Shown: positions 55,080-63,993, numbered from the stretch's first letter. The stretch is DNA of 64,000 nt from Microbacteriaceae bacterium PS02070 (GCA_029959865.1 JASCPE010000001.1:186001-250000), one strand, 5' to 3'. The notes: generated by a model from the sequence alone, not told the origin. Program-made: numbers and translations.

Positions 55080-56440
55080 GCGCCATGTTCCGTTCCCTCT
55101 CCGTCTTCAACTACCGCGTGTGGTTCATCGGCGCCCTCGTGTCCAACATCGGCACGTGGATGCAGGCGACAGCCCTCAGCTGGGTCGTGCTGACCGAGCT
55201 GACCAACAACGACGCGGGCGCCATGGGCATCACGATGGCGCTGCAGTTCGCGCCTCCCCTGTTGCTCGTCGGCGTCACCGGCTGGGTCGCGGACCGTTTC
55301 GACCGCCGGTCGCTCCTCGTCGCGACCCAGCTCGCCCTCATGGGGCTCGGCGTTGTCATCGGCGTGCTCATCCTGGCCGGGCAGATGACCCTTCCGATGA
55401 TGTACGTCTTCGCTGTCCTCTTGGGCATCGTCTCCGCGTTCGACGCACCCGCGCGACAGGCGTTCGTCTCCGACCTCGTCGCGCGAGAGAACGCCTCCAA
55501 CGCCGTTGCCCTCAACGCCGCTTCCTTCAACGGTGCGCGCATGATCGGCCCCGCCGTCGCGGGCATCGTCATCGTCGCCGTCGGGACGGGCTGGGTGTTC
55601 CTGGTCAACGCGCTGACCTTCCTCGCGATGATCATCGCGCTCAGCACGATCCGCGTCCGCGAGCTCGTGCCGCGCGTGAAGGCTCCCGGCGCCAACCGGC
55701 TGGCCGACGGTTTCCGCTATGTCGCGCGCCGCCCCGACCTGTTCGTGATCTTCTGCATGGTGTTCCTCCTCGGCGCGTTCGGCATGAACTTCCCGATCTT
55801 CGCCTCGACCATGGCGCTGGAGTTCGGGCAGGACGCCGACGGATACGGACTCCTCAGTTCGGTGCTCGCAGTCGGCTCGCTCGCCGGCGCACTCCTCGCC
55901 GCACGCCGCGACCGCGCGCGGATCCGGATGGTGATCCTCGGCGCCGGACTCTTCGCCGTGGCAGCGACCGTCTCCTCCTTCATGCCGACGTACTGGCTGT
56001 ATGCCATCACGCTCATGTTCACCGGTTTCGCCGTGGTGACGACCCTCACGAGCGCGAACGGGTACGTCCAGACGACGACCGAGCCTGCTCTGCGCGGACG
56101 CGTGCTCGCGCTCTATATGGCGATCCTCATGGGCGGAACGCCGATCGGCTCGCCCATCGTCGGATGGGTGGCGGATGCGTATGGCCCTCGCGCCGCAATC
56201 CAGGTCGGCGCCGTCGCCGCGTTCATCGCGTTCGCGATCGGAGCGATCTGGCTACTCGCTTCAGGGCGGCTGCACCGGCACGAGGACTATCGCTTCCGCC
56301 TGACTCTGGATGAGACCCGCCCGCTGTCGGTCGTGGAACCGGAAGAGTTCAGCGACGAAGTGGCTGGCGCCACGACTCCCCTGCGCACCGTGGACCCGAT
56401 GCGTTCACCAGCGACGACTCAACGCCGGCCGGACGCCTGA
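55076..56440 (+). CDS. MFS exporter (EntS/TMR type)
   Basis: A 454-residue, about 12-helix transporter. The start FRSLSVFNYRVWFIGALVSNIGTWMQATALSWVVL and GWVADRFDRRSLLVATQ are typical of this MFS group, which includes siderophore and macrolide exporters. It is coupled to the MarR gene before it. Its 3' end overlaps the convergent ROK kinase gene by 22 bp. Confidence 0.9.
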   Translation: MSAMFRSLSVFNYRVWFIGALVSNIGTWMQATALSWVVLTELTNNDAGAMGITMALQFAPPLLLVGVTGWVADRFDRRSLLVATQLALMGLGVVIGVLILAGQMTLPMMYVFAVLLGIVSAFDAPARQAFVSDLVARENASNAVALNAASFNGARMIGPAVAGIVIVAVGTGWVFLVNALTFLAMIIALSTIRVRELVPRVKAPGANRLADGFRYVARRPDLFVIFCMVFLLGAFGMNFPIFASTMALEFGQDADGYGLLSSVLAVGSLAGALLAARRDRARIRMVILGAGLFAVAATVSSFMPTYWLYAITLMFTGFAVVTTLTSANGYVQTTTEPALRGRVLALYMAILMGGTPIGSPIVGWVADAYGPRAAIQVGAVAAFIAFAIGAIWLLASGRLHRHEDYRFRLTLDETRPLSVVEPEEFSDEVAGATTPLRTVDPMRSPATTQRRPDA

Positions 56441-57309
56441 GCCGCCAACGCGATCGCACCACGGATGCCCGCGTCACCCCCGAGAGCGGGCGGCACGATG
56501 TACTCGTCGACCGACGTCGGCAGTGCGTCCCCGGCGAACTCGACCAGGCGTGAGCGCAGTGTCTCCAGCACACCGGGGATCTCCATCACCCCACCGCCGA
56601 AGATGATGCGCTGCGCGCCATACGCGATCCGCAGGGTCCAGGCGAGCTGGGCGGCGTAGTCACCGACGAAGACAGCAGCCTCTGCCTGCTGCTCCGGAGC
56701 GAACTCTTCCGCGGGCAGGCCGTAGCGGGCCCGCAGCGCGGGGCCACAGGCCAGACCCTCCAGGCAATCGCCGTGGTAGGGGCAGTGGCCGGGGTAGACA
56801 TCGCCGACGTGACGGCGCACGAGAATGTGGCCGAGTTCGGGGTATCCGGTGCCGACGAGGGGCGTGCCGTCGATGATGGCGCCGGCGCCGACCCCTGTTC
56901 CGATCGTCACGTAGGCGAGGTTGTCCAGGCCCTGCCCGGCGCCCGCTTCACGCTCTCCGATGGCCGCACTCGTCACGTCCGTCACCAGCCGCAGCGGAGC
57001 ATCACGCAGCGCGGGCAACCCCTCCACGAGGGACGCGCCCACCCACGCGAGTTTCGGAGTCTGGGTCAGCCGGCCGAAGTCGGGAGACAGCGGATCGAGA
57101 TCGAGCGGGCCGAACGCGCCGATCCCTGCACCCACCACCGGCGCCCCCTCAAGCGTCTCCTCAATCCACGCGTTGAGAGCGCCGAGCGTGGGGCCGGGTT
57201 CCTCGGTGGCCCAGCGGTCTCGGCCGATCTCCTCACCCGAGTCGGCGTCCACGATCGACGCGAGGATCTTCGTGCCGCCGGTCTCGATTCCGACCAGAGC
57301 GCCCGTCAC
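56419..57309 (-). CDS. ROK-family sugar kinase (fructokinase-like)
   Basis: A 296-residue ROK kinase. The ATP-binding motif GIETGGTKI is at residues 7-15. The ROK signature with zinc ligands is GYPELGHILVRRHVGDVYPGHCPYHGDCLEGLACGPAL, which resembles fructokinases of the ScrK/GmuE type more than glucokinases. GGAGG lies before the GTG start. It converges on the MFS gene with overlapping 3' ends. Confidence 0.88.
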   Translation of the reverse strand: MTGALVGIETGGTKILASIVDADSGEEIGRDRWATEEPGPTLGALNAWIEETLEGAPVVGAGIGAFGPLDLDPLSPDFGRLTQTPKLAWVGASLVEGLPALRDAPLRLVTDVTSAAIGEREAGAGQGLDNLAYVTIGTGVGAGAIIDGTPLVGTGYPELGHILVRRHVGDVYPGHCPYHGDCLEGLACGPALRARYGLPAEEFAPEQQAEAAVFVGDYAAQLAWTLRIAYGAQRIIFGGGVMEIPGVLETLRSRLVEFAGDALPTSVDEYIVPPALGGDAGIRGAIALAAQASGRR

Positions 57310-57436
57310 GAGGCGTCCTCCGGAGAACTCGCGCGGGAGACGTCGTTGTGCTGCATCGGCGGAATCTTTCGGGTATCGGGTGGGCTCCCAGTATGCCGCA
57401 CCCTGCCACCGCGAAAGCCTCCCCGCGCGCCAGGGG

Positions 57437-58285
57437 TCAGGCCTCGCGGGTGATCGTGACCTTCACGTTGAGGTGACCCTTGAACGGACCGCCGTATACG
57501 CCGCGCAGCGGTGGCACGTCGTTGTAATCGCGGCCGCGGCCCACGAGCACGTGCCGGTCGCCGATCTCATCACCGTTTGTCGGATCAAAGCCCTGCCAAT
57601 CACCCGTGAACCATTCGATCCACGCGTGCGACTCCCCATCGACAGCGATGCCGATCTCCGCATTGCGCTTGGGGTGCAGATAACCGGACGCGTAGCGCGC
57701 GGGAATGCCGACGCTACGGAGTGCCCCGAGAGTGATGTGAGCGATGTCCTGACAGACGCCCCGACGCGCTTCCCACGCGTCCGACGCCGTCGTGTGCACG
57801 CCCGAACTGCCCGGACGATACTCCACGGCTTCGCCGACGGCGGTCGCGATGGCGTGGGCGGCCGCGGCGGGAGTCTCGTGCTGCGACGCGATCGAGCGTG
57901 CGATCTCCACGACCTCGGGATGCGGATCGGTGCGCGCCGATTGCTCGGTCATTTCGACGGTCTCGACGGACCGGGCCGCGTCCTTGGCGAGGCGGTCCCA
58001 GGAGATGTCGGAGAGTTCAAGGGCACGCGGGCGCACCTCAACGAGCGACCGCGCGGTGATGCGCAGTTCTGTATGCGGGGCGAGCACGTCGAAGGAGGCC
58101 ACGCGGGTACCGAAGTAGTCGACGTAGTTGTTGACGGCGGCCGAGGAAGGCTCGATGTCGAGGTGTGAGCTGAGGACGAACTGGTTGTTCGTGGAGACGG
58201 GCAGCATGCGCGCCTCGTTGTACGACGCGGTCACGTCTCCGTCATACGTGTAGCCGGTGATGTGCTCGATGCGCAGGCGTTTCAT
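57437..58285 (-). CDS. Transglutaminase-like protein of the ATP-grasp/alpha-E system
   Basis: A 282-residue protein: an N-terminal beta domain (LRIEHITGYTYDGDVTASYNEARMLP) and a transglutaminase-like papain-fold domain with triad Cys178 (RRGVCQDIAH), His220 (SHAWIEW) and Asp234 (FDPTNG). In this system it is thought to cleave or cross-link the peptide built by the ATP-grasp partner. Its ATG overlaps the alpha-E stop (ATGA). No signal peptide is present, so it acts in the cytoplasm. Confidence 0.9.
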   Translation of the reverse strand: MKRLRIEHITGYTYDGDVTASYNEARMLPVSTNNQFVLSSHLDIEPSSAAVNNYVDYFGTRVASFDVLAPHTELRITARSLVEVRPRALELSDISWDRLAKDAARSVETVEMTEQSARTDPHPEVVEIARSIASQHETPAAAAHAIATAVGEAVEYRPGSSGVHTTASDAWEARRGVCQDIAHITLGALRSVGIPARYASGYLHPKRNAEIGIAVDGESHAWIEWFTGDWQGFDPTNGDEIGDRHVLVGRGRDYNDVPPLRGVYGGPFKGHLNVKVTITREA

Positions 58286-59214
58286 GAGGTCTCTCCGATC
58301 CAGTTCGGCTCGGCATGGGTCGGGAAGAAGCGTCCGCGGATAGCCTCTGATGCCTCTCGCGTGACACGCTGCACCCGCTCCATATGATCAGGCAGCTCAT
58401 CGAGGATCTCCGTCACGGGGCGATACTCGAGGTCGTTTCGGATGCGGCCGAGCGCGCGCAGGATCGCGTTGGAATGACCGACCCGGTCCGCGACCGGATC
58501 GATCGCGGTCAGGCATTCCTCCGCGCGCCGGATCGAGTGGATGATCGACCGTGGGAACAAGCGGTCCAGGAGCAGGAACTCTGCCGCGTTGGTCGCGGTC
58601 GGCATGCCCCGGTAGGTACGCAGATACGCCTCGTATGCGCCGCAGGAGCGCAGGATGGTCGTCCACGACGGCCCACTCGCTTCGGTCAGCGACCGTGTTG
58701 CGAGCATTCGGGCGGTCATATCAGTGCGCTCGATCGCGCGTCCCAGGGTGAGGAACTGCCAGGGCTCGTCCCGGCTCGTCGAGGACTCGCTGATGCCGAC
58801 CGACAGCGCGGTGCGCTCCCGCACCCACTGGAAGAACTCGTGCACCTTCTCGTCGTTGAGTCGGCGCGGCATCCGGGAGTAGGTCGTGTTGAGCGTTTCC
58901 CACAGGTCGGTCGACACGATCTCGCGCGCACGCCGAGCGTTCTCGCGCGCTGACTGGAGCGAATACGCGATACTCGCGGGGTTCGACCTGTCCACCGCAA
59001 GCTGGTTGAGCACGTGCCCGCGAGTGACCTTCGCGACGCCCTCCGGCGGCAGAGAACCCATCACCGCGAGCAACGATCGGCAGGCGACGTCCTCGTCGAC
59101 CCAGCGGTCTTCGAGCAGAAGCTGCAGATGCACGTCGAGGATGCGCGAGGTGCCGTCTGCACGCTCGACGTAGCGCCCGATCCAGAAGAGCGATTCCGCG
59201 ATGCGGCTCAGCAT
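58282..59214 (-). CDS. Alpha-E domain protein
   Basis: A 310-residue all-helical protein of the alpha-E (DUF403) family. It opens with MLSRIAESLFWIGRYVERADGTSRIL and contains the acidic/Arg pattern typical of the family. Its biochemical role is unknown, but it is nearly always encoded with the circularly permuted ATP-grasp protein. Its start overlaps the end of that gene by 7 nt. Confidence 0.92.
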   Translation of the reverse strand: MLSRIAESLFWIGRYVERADGTSRILDVHLQLLLEDRWVDEDVACRSLLAVMGSLPPEGVAKVTRGHVLNQLAVDRSNPASIAYSLQSARENARRAREIVSTDLWETLNTTYSRMPRRLNDEKVHEFFQWVRERTALSVGISESSTSRDEPWQFLTLGRAIERTDMTARMLATRSLTEASGPSWTTILRSCGAYEAYLRTYRGMPTATNAAEFLLLDRLFPRSIIHSIRRAEECLTAIDPVADRVGHSNAILRALGRIRNDLEYRPVTEILDELPDHMERVQRVTREASEAIRGRFFPTHAEPNWIGETS

Positions 59215-60908
59215 GCCCGGTCACCCCCGTCCCGGCGCGCATCGATCCCCTGCTGCTGCTGTTGCTCCTGCTGTTGCTGTTCGGAGTGCTCGCGGCGGGA
59301 GCCGGAGTCGTCGGGCTGCTGGTCAGGTTCAGGCTGGGGATCGTAGATGATCGGGATCGCTTCGGTGACGGCGGCCTGATGATCCACCAGCCCCGCCATT
59401 CCCTTGCTGCCGTACTCGACGAATCCGGGCGCCTCGCCGCCGATGATCCAGGTGTCCTTCGACCCGCCACCCTGGCTGGAGTTGACGACGAGCTGGCCCT
59501 CAGGAAGGGCCACTCGGGTCAGGCCGCCAGGGAGCACCCACACCTCGTCGCCGTTGTTGACGGCGAACGGCCGCAGGTCTGCGTGGCGGGGCCGCATGCC
59601 ATCTTCCACGAGGGTCGGGATGGTCGAGAGCATCACCACCGGTTGCGCGATCCATCCGCGCGGGTCGGCCTTCAGCCGGGTGCGAAGGGCATCCAGTTCG
59701 GCCGGCGACGCATCCGGGCCGACGACGAGACCCTTTCCGCCGGAGCCGTCGACCGGCTTGACGACGAGCTCGTCGAGGCGGTCCAGGACCTCCTCGAGCG
59801 CGCCCGGATCCTCCAGGCGCCAGGTGTCGACGTTCTTGAGGATCGGCTCCTCAGAGAGGTAGTACTTGATGAGCTCGGGCACGTAGGTGTACAGGAGCTT
59901 GTCGTCCGCTACCCCGTTGCCGACCGCGTTGGCGATCGCGACGTTACCCAGGCGTGCCGCGAGCATGAGGCCCGGCGCGCCCAGCAACGAGTCCGCCCGG
60001 AACTGCAGCGGATCCAAGAAGTCGTCGTCCACGCGGCGGTAGATGACATCGACGCGCTTGAGACCGCGCGTCGTTCGCATGAACACCTTGCCGCCGGTGC
60101 AGACCAGATCACGTCCTTCGACGAGCTCGACCCCCATGAGGCGGGCGAGCAGGGTGTGCTCGAAGTATGCCGAGTTGTACACGCCGGGAGTCAGGACGAC
60201 GACGTTCGGGTCGTCCACTCCGGGCGGGGCGGCGGCGCGCAGGGCACCGAGAAGCTTGGTCGGGTAGTCGCCGACCGGCTGAACCTGCATCGAGACGAAC
60301 AACTCGGGCAGAGTCTGCGCCATCATGCGTCGATTCGAGATGACGTAGCTGACGCCGGAGGGAACGCGGACGTTGTCCTCCAGAACCCGCATCTCGCCGT
60401 GTTCATCGCGGATGAGGTCGATGCCGCCCACCTGGATGCGCACGCCGTTCGCGGGGTGAATGCCGGCAGCCTGGCGGTAGAAATACTGCGACGAGGCGAT
60501 GAGCTCTGCCGGGATGACACCGTCGCGCACGACGTGCTGGCGGTTGTACGTGTCATCCAGGAAGGCTTCCAGCGCGCGGACGCGCTGAGCGACACCTGCC
60601 GAGACGTACTCCCACTCGCTGTACTCGATGACGCGCGGCACCGCGTCGAGAGGGAAGGGTCGCTCCTCGCCCGCGAAGTCGAACGTCACGCCCTGCGCAA
60701 GGTAGGAACTGGCGAGCGATTCGGTGCGCCCGCGCAACTCCTCTTGCGTCATCTGCGCGAGAGCGTTGTACAGCTCTCGGTAGGCCGTGCGTGACTCCGC
60801 TGACTCCCCCGGTCCGGCCGACGCGAACATCTCGTCGAACGCCGGGATTCCGGTCGGAGTCTTGCGTGGTGCCAGCGTGGAACCGTAACCGTCGAACAGG
60901 TCGCCCAT
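59208..60908 (-). CDS. Circularly permuted ATP-grasp type 2 protein (peptide ligase)
   Basis: A 566-residue protein of the DUF404/DUF407 (CP_ATPgrasp_2) family. Segments such as ELVVKPVDGSGGKGLVVGP and SQGGGSKDTWI are ATP-grasp elements. The C-terminus ends in an unusual Gln-rich tail (QQQQEQQQQQG) and a terminal Cys. Comparative genomics predicts that the family forms amide bonds in a small peptide of unknown identity. It heads a three-gene operon and its ATG lies 6 nt after TAGGGT, so the mRNA is probably leaderless. Confidence 0.9.
   Translation of the reverse strand: MGDLFDGYGSTLAPRKTPTGIPAFDEMFASAGPGESAESRTAYRELYNALAQMTQEELRGRTESLASSYLAQGVTFDFAGEERPFPLDAVPRVIEYSEWEYVSAGVAQRVRALEAFLDDTYNRQHVVRDGVIPAELIASSQYFYRQAAGIHPANGVRIQVGGIDLIRDEHGEMRVLEDNVRVPSGVSYVISNRRMMAQTLPELFVSMQVQPVGDYPTKLLGALRAAAPPGVDDPNVVVLTPGVYNSAYFEHTLLARLMGVELVEGRDLVCTGGKVFMRTTRGLKRVDVIYRRVDDDFLDPLQFRADSLLGAPGLMLAARLGNVAIANAVGNGVADDKLLYTYVPELIKYYLSEEPILKNVDTWRLEDPGALEEVLDRLDELVVKPVDGSGGKGLVVGPDASPAELDALRTRLKADPRGWIAQPVVMLSTIPTLVEDGMRPRHADLRPFAVNNGDEVWVLPGGLTRVALPEGQLVVNSSQGGGSKDTWIIGGEAPGFVEYGSKGMAGLVDHQAAVTEAIPIIYDPQPEPDQQPDDSGSRREHSEQQQQEQQQQQGIDARRDGGDRAC
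59251..59282. repeat. Glutamine-codon repeat in the ATP-grasp gene
   Basis: A run of CAG/CAA codons (read on the minus strand) interrupted by one Glu codon encodes a ten-residue Gln-rich tail. It is a candidate for slippage and length variation between strains. Confidence 0.85.
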
Positions 60909-60914
60909 CCCCTC

Positions 60915-60920
60915 ACCCTA
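60915..60920 (-). promoter_or_regulatory. -10 box for the ATP-grasp operon
   Basis: TAGGGT on the minus strand, then GAGGGG, then the ATG at 60908: a leaderless arrangement. Confidence 0.55.
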
Positions 60921-60956
60921 TCCGGGTGAGTGTTTCGGCATTGTGTCGAGGTGGGG

Positions 60957-62183
60957 TCAGCTTTCCAGAACGACGCGGAGCTGCTCGATGGCCCAATCCA
61001 CCTCGGTGGCACGGATGACCAACGGCGGCGCGATGCGGACCGTCTGACCGTGGGTGTCCTTGACGAGCACGCCCCGCGCGAGGAGCAGTTCGGCGACCTC
61101 CCGGCCCGTCCCGATCGACGGATCGATGTCGACGCCGGCCCAGAGCCCCGCCACCCGGACGGCAGTGACGCCGTGCCCGATGAGCGCAGTAAGTCCCGCT
61201 TCGAGGTGTTCCCCGAGGGCCGCGGCCCGCTTCTGGAACTCACCGGTGGCAAGCATCTCAACGACCTGCCGACCGACAGCGGCCGCGAGCGGGTTGCCAC
61301 CGAACGTGGAACCGTGTTCGCCCGGGCGGATGACCCCTAGGACGTCTTCGTTCGCGACAACCGCCGACAGCGGAAGAATGCCGCCGCCGAGGGCCTTGCC
61401 GAGAAGGTAGACATCGGGAATCACCCCGTCCCGATCGCACGCGAACGTCGCGCCGGTGCGGCCGAGACCAGACTGGATCTCGTCGGCGATGAACAACACG
61501 TTGTGCGTGTCGCACAACTCCCGGACCCGGGCCAGATATCCCTCGGGCGGGATGATTACGCCACCCTCGCCCTGGATCGGCTCGATGAGGACGGCGGCCG
61601 TGTTGTCGGTGATCGCGTTGGCGATCGCCTCGGCATCGCCGTACGGCACCGACACGAATCCCGGTGTGAAGGGTCCGAACCCGTCCCGCGCCTGCTCGTC
61701 GTCGCTGAAACCGACGATCGTCGTCGTGCGACCGTGGAAGTTCCCGTTGGCGACGATGATCTCCGCCGCGCCCTCCGGGACACCCTTCACGCGATAGGCC
61801 CACGCGCGCGCCACCTTGATGCCGGTCTCCACGGCCTCGGCTCCGGTGTTCATCGGGAGCACGAGGTCCTTCTGACACAGCTCGGCCAGCGCTGCCGCGA
61901 ACGGCGCGAGCTGATCGTTATGGAAGGCGCGACTGGTCAGCGTCAGGCGCGAGAGCTGGTCGCGCGCCGCGGCGAGGAGGTCTGGGTGACCGTGCCCGAA
62001 GTTGAGCGCTGAGTAGGCCGACAGAAGGTCGAGGTAGCGCTTGCCCTCGACATCGGTGACCCACACGCCTTCGCCGTGGGAGATGACCACCGGGAGCGCG
62101 TGGTAGTTGCGCGCAACGTGGTCCTCTTCCGAGGAGATGATCCGGATCGTGCTCGTGTCGAGCTTCGGCGAGTGGATGCTCAT
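60957..62183 (-). CDS. rocD: Ornithine aminotransferase
   Basis: A 408-residue class III PLP aminotransferase converting ornithine and 2-oxoglutarate to glutamate semialdehyde and glutamate. Family motifs are MNTGAEAVETGIKVARAW, VLFIADEIQSGLGRTG and LLGKALGGGILPLSAVVANEDV with the PLP Lys, and the length is normal. The ATG overlaps the stop of the amidinotransferase-fold gene (ATGA), so arginine breakdown and ornithine use are coupled. Confidence 0.94.
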   Translation of the reverse strand: MSIHSPKLDTSTIRIISSEEDHVARNYHALPVVISHGEGVWVTDVEGKRYLDLLSAYSALNFGHGHPDLLAAARDQLSRLTLTSRAFHNDQLAPFAAALAELCQKDLVLPMNTGAEAVETGIKVARAWAYRVKGVPEGAAEIIVANGNFHGRTTTIVGFSDDEQARDGFGPFTPGFVSVPYGDAEAIANAITDNTAAVLIEPIQGEGGVIIPPEGYLARVRELCDTHNVLFIADEIQSGLGRTGATFACDRDGVIPDVYLLGKALGGGILPLSAVVANEDVLGVIRPGEHGSTFGGNPLAAAVGRQVVEMLATGEFQKRAAALGEHLEAGLTALIGHGVTAVRVAGLWAGVDIDPSIGTGREVAELLLARGVLVKDTHGQTVRIAPPLVIRATEVDWAIEQLRVVLES

Positions 62184-63058
62184 CGCGCACCTCGCAGTTC
62201 GAGTGTGCAGCACTTGATCCCGCCCCCGCCGAGCAGCAGCTCCGACAGGTCGACGAGGACCGGGTTGTATCCGCGCTCGCGCAACTGACGCTCGAAGCCG
62301 TGTGCGCGCGGAGAGATGAACACGTTGAGACCGTCGCTGGCTGAGTTCAGCCCGAAGACGTCACCGTCCTCATCGGACACGAGAATCGCGTCGGGGTAGC
62401 GCTCCTCCAAGATGCGACGCGAGGCCTCATCGAACGCTCCGGGGAGATAGGCGATGTTTGCCTTCTCCACGCCACCGGGGCCTTCGACCGGGTCAAGGAC
62501 CGCGATCGCTGTGTCGAGGTGGTAGAAACGCGGGTCGGTGAGCGTCAGGCTGACGACCTCTCGGCCGAAAACCTCGGCGATCTCCCGGTGGCTGTCGCCG
62601 ACCGACCGGAAGCCGGTTCCCGCGAGGATGGTGTCGCCGACGAGGAGGAAGTCACCCTCCCCCTCCTGGACCTCTTGGGGCACGACGACATCGAACCCGT
62701 TCGCGGCGAACCAGTCCATGAAGGGCTGCTCCTCGCCGCGACGCTCTTCGACGCGGAACTTCACGCCGAGGGCCTTGCCGTCGATGACGAAGCCGCCATT
62801 AGCCGTGTAGACCATGTCCGGAAGGCCCGGAACCTGATCGATGAGCTCGACTTCGTGCCCGAGCGAGAGATACGCGTTGTACAACTCTTCCCACTGCGCG
62901 ACGGCCTTTGCCGTATCGGTGGGCCGATCCGGCTCCATCCAGGGATTGATGCTGTACGTCACCGTGAAGTGCTCCGGCCGGCACATGAGGTACCGACGGT
63001 GCTGCTGGATGCGGTTCGAGGATGAGGCCGCGGAAGCGGCGGTGTTCTGCGTGGACAT
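62180..63058 (-). CDS. DDAH/arginine dihydrolase-like amidinotransferase-fold enzyme
   Basis: A 292-residue guanidino-modifying enzyme. Catalytic-site candidates are Cys283 (IKCC), His180 (RFYHLDTA) and Asn87 (TANGG), with the N-terminal MCRPEHFTVTYSINPWME segment. Relatives are dimethylargininases (giving citrulline) and cyanobacterial ArgZ/AgrE arginine dihydrolases (giving ornithine), which share this INPWME start as I recall it. Coupling with ornithine aminotransferase favours an ornithine-producing activity. AGGAG lies before the ATG. The open frame extends upstream across the divergent TetR promoter and is not used. Confidence 0.85.
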   Translation of the reverse strand: MSTQNTAASAASSSNRIQQHRRYLMCRPEHFTVTYSINPWMEPDRPTDTAKAVAQWEELYNAYLSLGHEVELIDQVPGLPDMVYTANGGFVIDGKALGVKFRVEERRGEEQPFMDWFAANGFDVVVPQEVQEGEGDFLLVGDTILAGTGFRSVGDSHREIAEVFGREVVSLTLTDPRFYHLDTAIAVLDPVEGPGGVEKANIAYLPGAFDEASRRILEERYPDAILVSDEDGDVFGLNSASDGLNVFISPRAHGFERQLRERGYNPVLVDLSELLLGGGGIKCCTLELRGAR

Positions 63059-63133
63059 AACGCTCCTGTTCGAAGGGGCGGCGGACGCTGTCCAGAGGCT
63101 CGACGGGGCTGAGGCCGACGATCGAGCACGCCG

Positions 63134-63169
63134 TTGCCATTCTCTCACGCCGGGGCACAACCGTGGCAA
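63134..63169. promoter_or_regulatory. Inverted repeat in the divergent TetR / arginine operon region
   Basis: TTGCCA (63134-63139) and TGGCAA (63164-63169) form a 6-bp inverted repeat with a 24-nt spacer between the divergent genes. It is a weak candidate for the TetR operator. Confidence 0.3.
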
Positions 63170-63178
63170 GGTGGAGAT

Positions 63179-63868
63179 GTGGCCCGCAGATCCGCCGAAG
63201 ATACCCGCCGAGTCATTCTCGATACGGCACTGCGGCTCCTGCTCGAGCGAGGTCCGTCCGCGGGCGTGCAGCACATCCGCCTCCAGGAAGTACTGCGCAG
63301 CGTCGGCCTGACCACGGGTGCCGCCTACCGGATCTGGAACGATCAGGACCACTTCCACCGCGAGCTCGCGACCGAGATGGTCCTCCTCCGCTTCGCGCCT
63401 CCGACCGAGAGCGCGGTCGTCGCGACCGAAGGCGCGGACACCTTCGAGGAGGTCATTCGGCTCGCCTGCGCCGATCACGTTCGGTACGTCTCGGTCTTCC
63501 ACACCGACCCCGGTTCGCGTCGCTCACATGCCTTTCTCACCGCGTTGGCGCTGCGCACCGCCGCGGGTGCGTGGCCAGAACTGCGTGACGCGAGCATGAA
63601 GCGCCACTCCGACTCCATCGATCAGTTCACGGCGTTTTACACCTCGATGCTGGACCGATTCAGCATGCGGATGCGCCCGCCGCTTTCGGTACGGGACTTC
63701 GCGGAGGCCATGGCCTCGATCGGGGAGGGGTTCGCCGTCCGCGCCGCCGAAGGCTTGGAGCATCCGGTCTTCATCGACGAGGACGACCCCGAACGGCGCG
63801 AGTGGACGCTCATGGGGATCACCGTGCGAGAGCTGGTCCGCGGAATGACCGAGTTCGTCGAGAAATGA
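63179..63868 (+). CDS. TetR-family transcriptional regulator
   Basis: A 229-residue regulator. The N-terminal HTH spans VILDTALRLLLERGPSAGVQHIRLQEVLRSVGLTTGAAYRIWNDQDHFHREL; the helical C-terminal domain binds an unknown effector. It is divergent from the arginine/ornithine pair and is its likely regulator. The GTG at 63179 is chosen because the HTH then begins about 10 residues in, with AGGTGGAG upstream; a TTG at 63134 is the far upstream alternative. Confidence 0.87.
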   Translation: MARRSAEDTRRVILDTALRLLLERGPSAGVQHIRLQEVLRSVGLTTGAAYRIWNDQDHFHRELATEMVLLRFAPPTESAVVATEGADTFEEVIRLACADHVRYVSVFHTDPGSRRSHAFLTALALRTAAGAWPELRDASMKRHSDSIDQFTAFYTSMLDRFSMRMRPPLSVRDFAEAMASIGEGFAVRAAEGLEHPVFIDEDDPERREWTLMGITVRELVRGMTEFVEK

Positions 63869-63934
63869 CGAACCTCCTGGTCGCCGCCGCTCCGCCCCCA
63901 CGGAGCTCCCAGGCACGGTGACCAAGAGGTTCGT
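63868..63934 (+). terminator. Long stem after the TetR gene
   Basis: ACGAACCTCCTGGTC (63868-63882) and GACCAAGAGGTTCGT (63920-63934) form a 15-bp inverted repeat with one G-T wobble and a 37-nt loop, beginning at the TetR stop codon. There is no T-run after it; it may be a terminator or a mobile-element end. Confidence 0.4.
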
Positions 63935-63936
63935 TG

Positions 63937-63993
63937 CTGGCGGGTGTCGCGTCCCCCGGTCTCCCCGCCAGTGCAGTCAGTGACGATGTCACT
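63937..63993. repeat. Two further inverted repeats at the window edge
   Basis: CTGGCGGG (63937-63944) pairs with CCCGCCAG (63964-63971), and AGTGAC-GAT-GTCACT (63979-63993) is a tight hairpin. With the preceding long stem they make three successive hairpins in about 125 bp of gene-free sequence that runs off the window. Confidence 0.55.
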
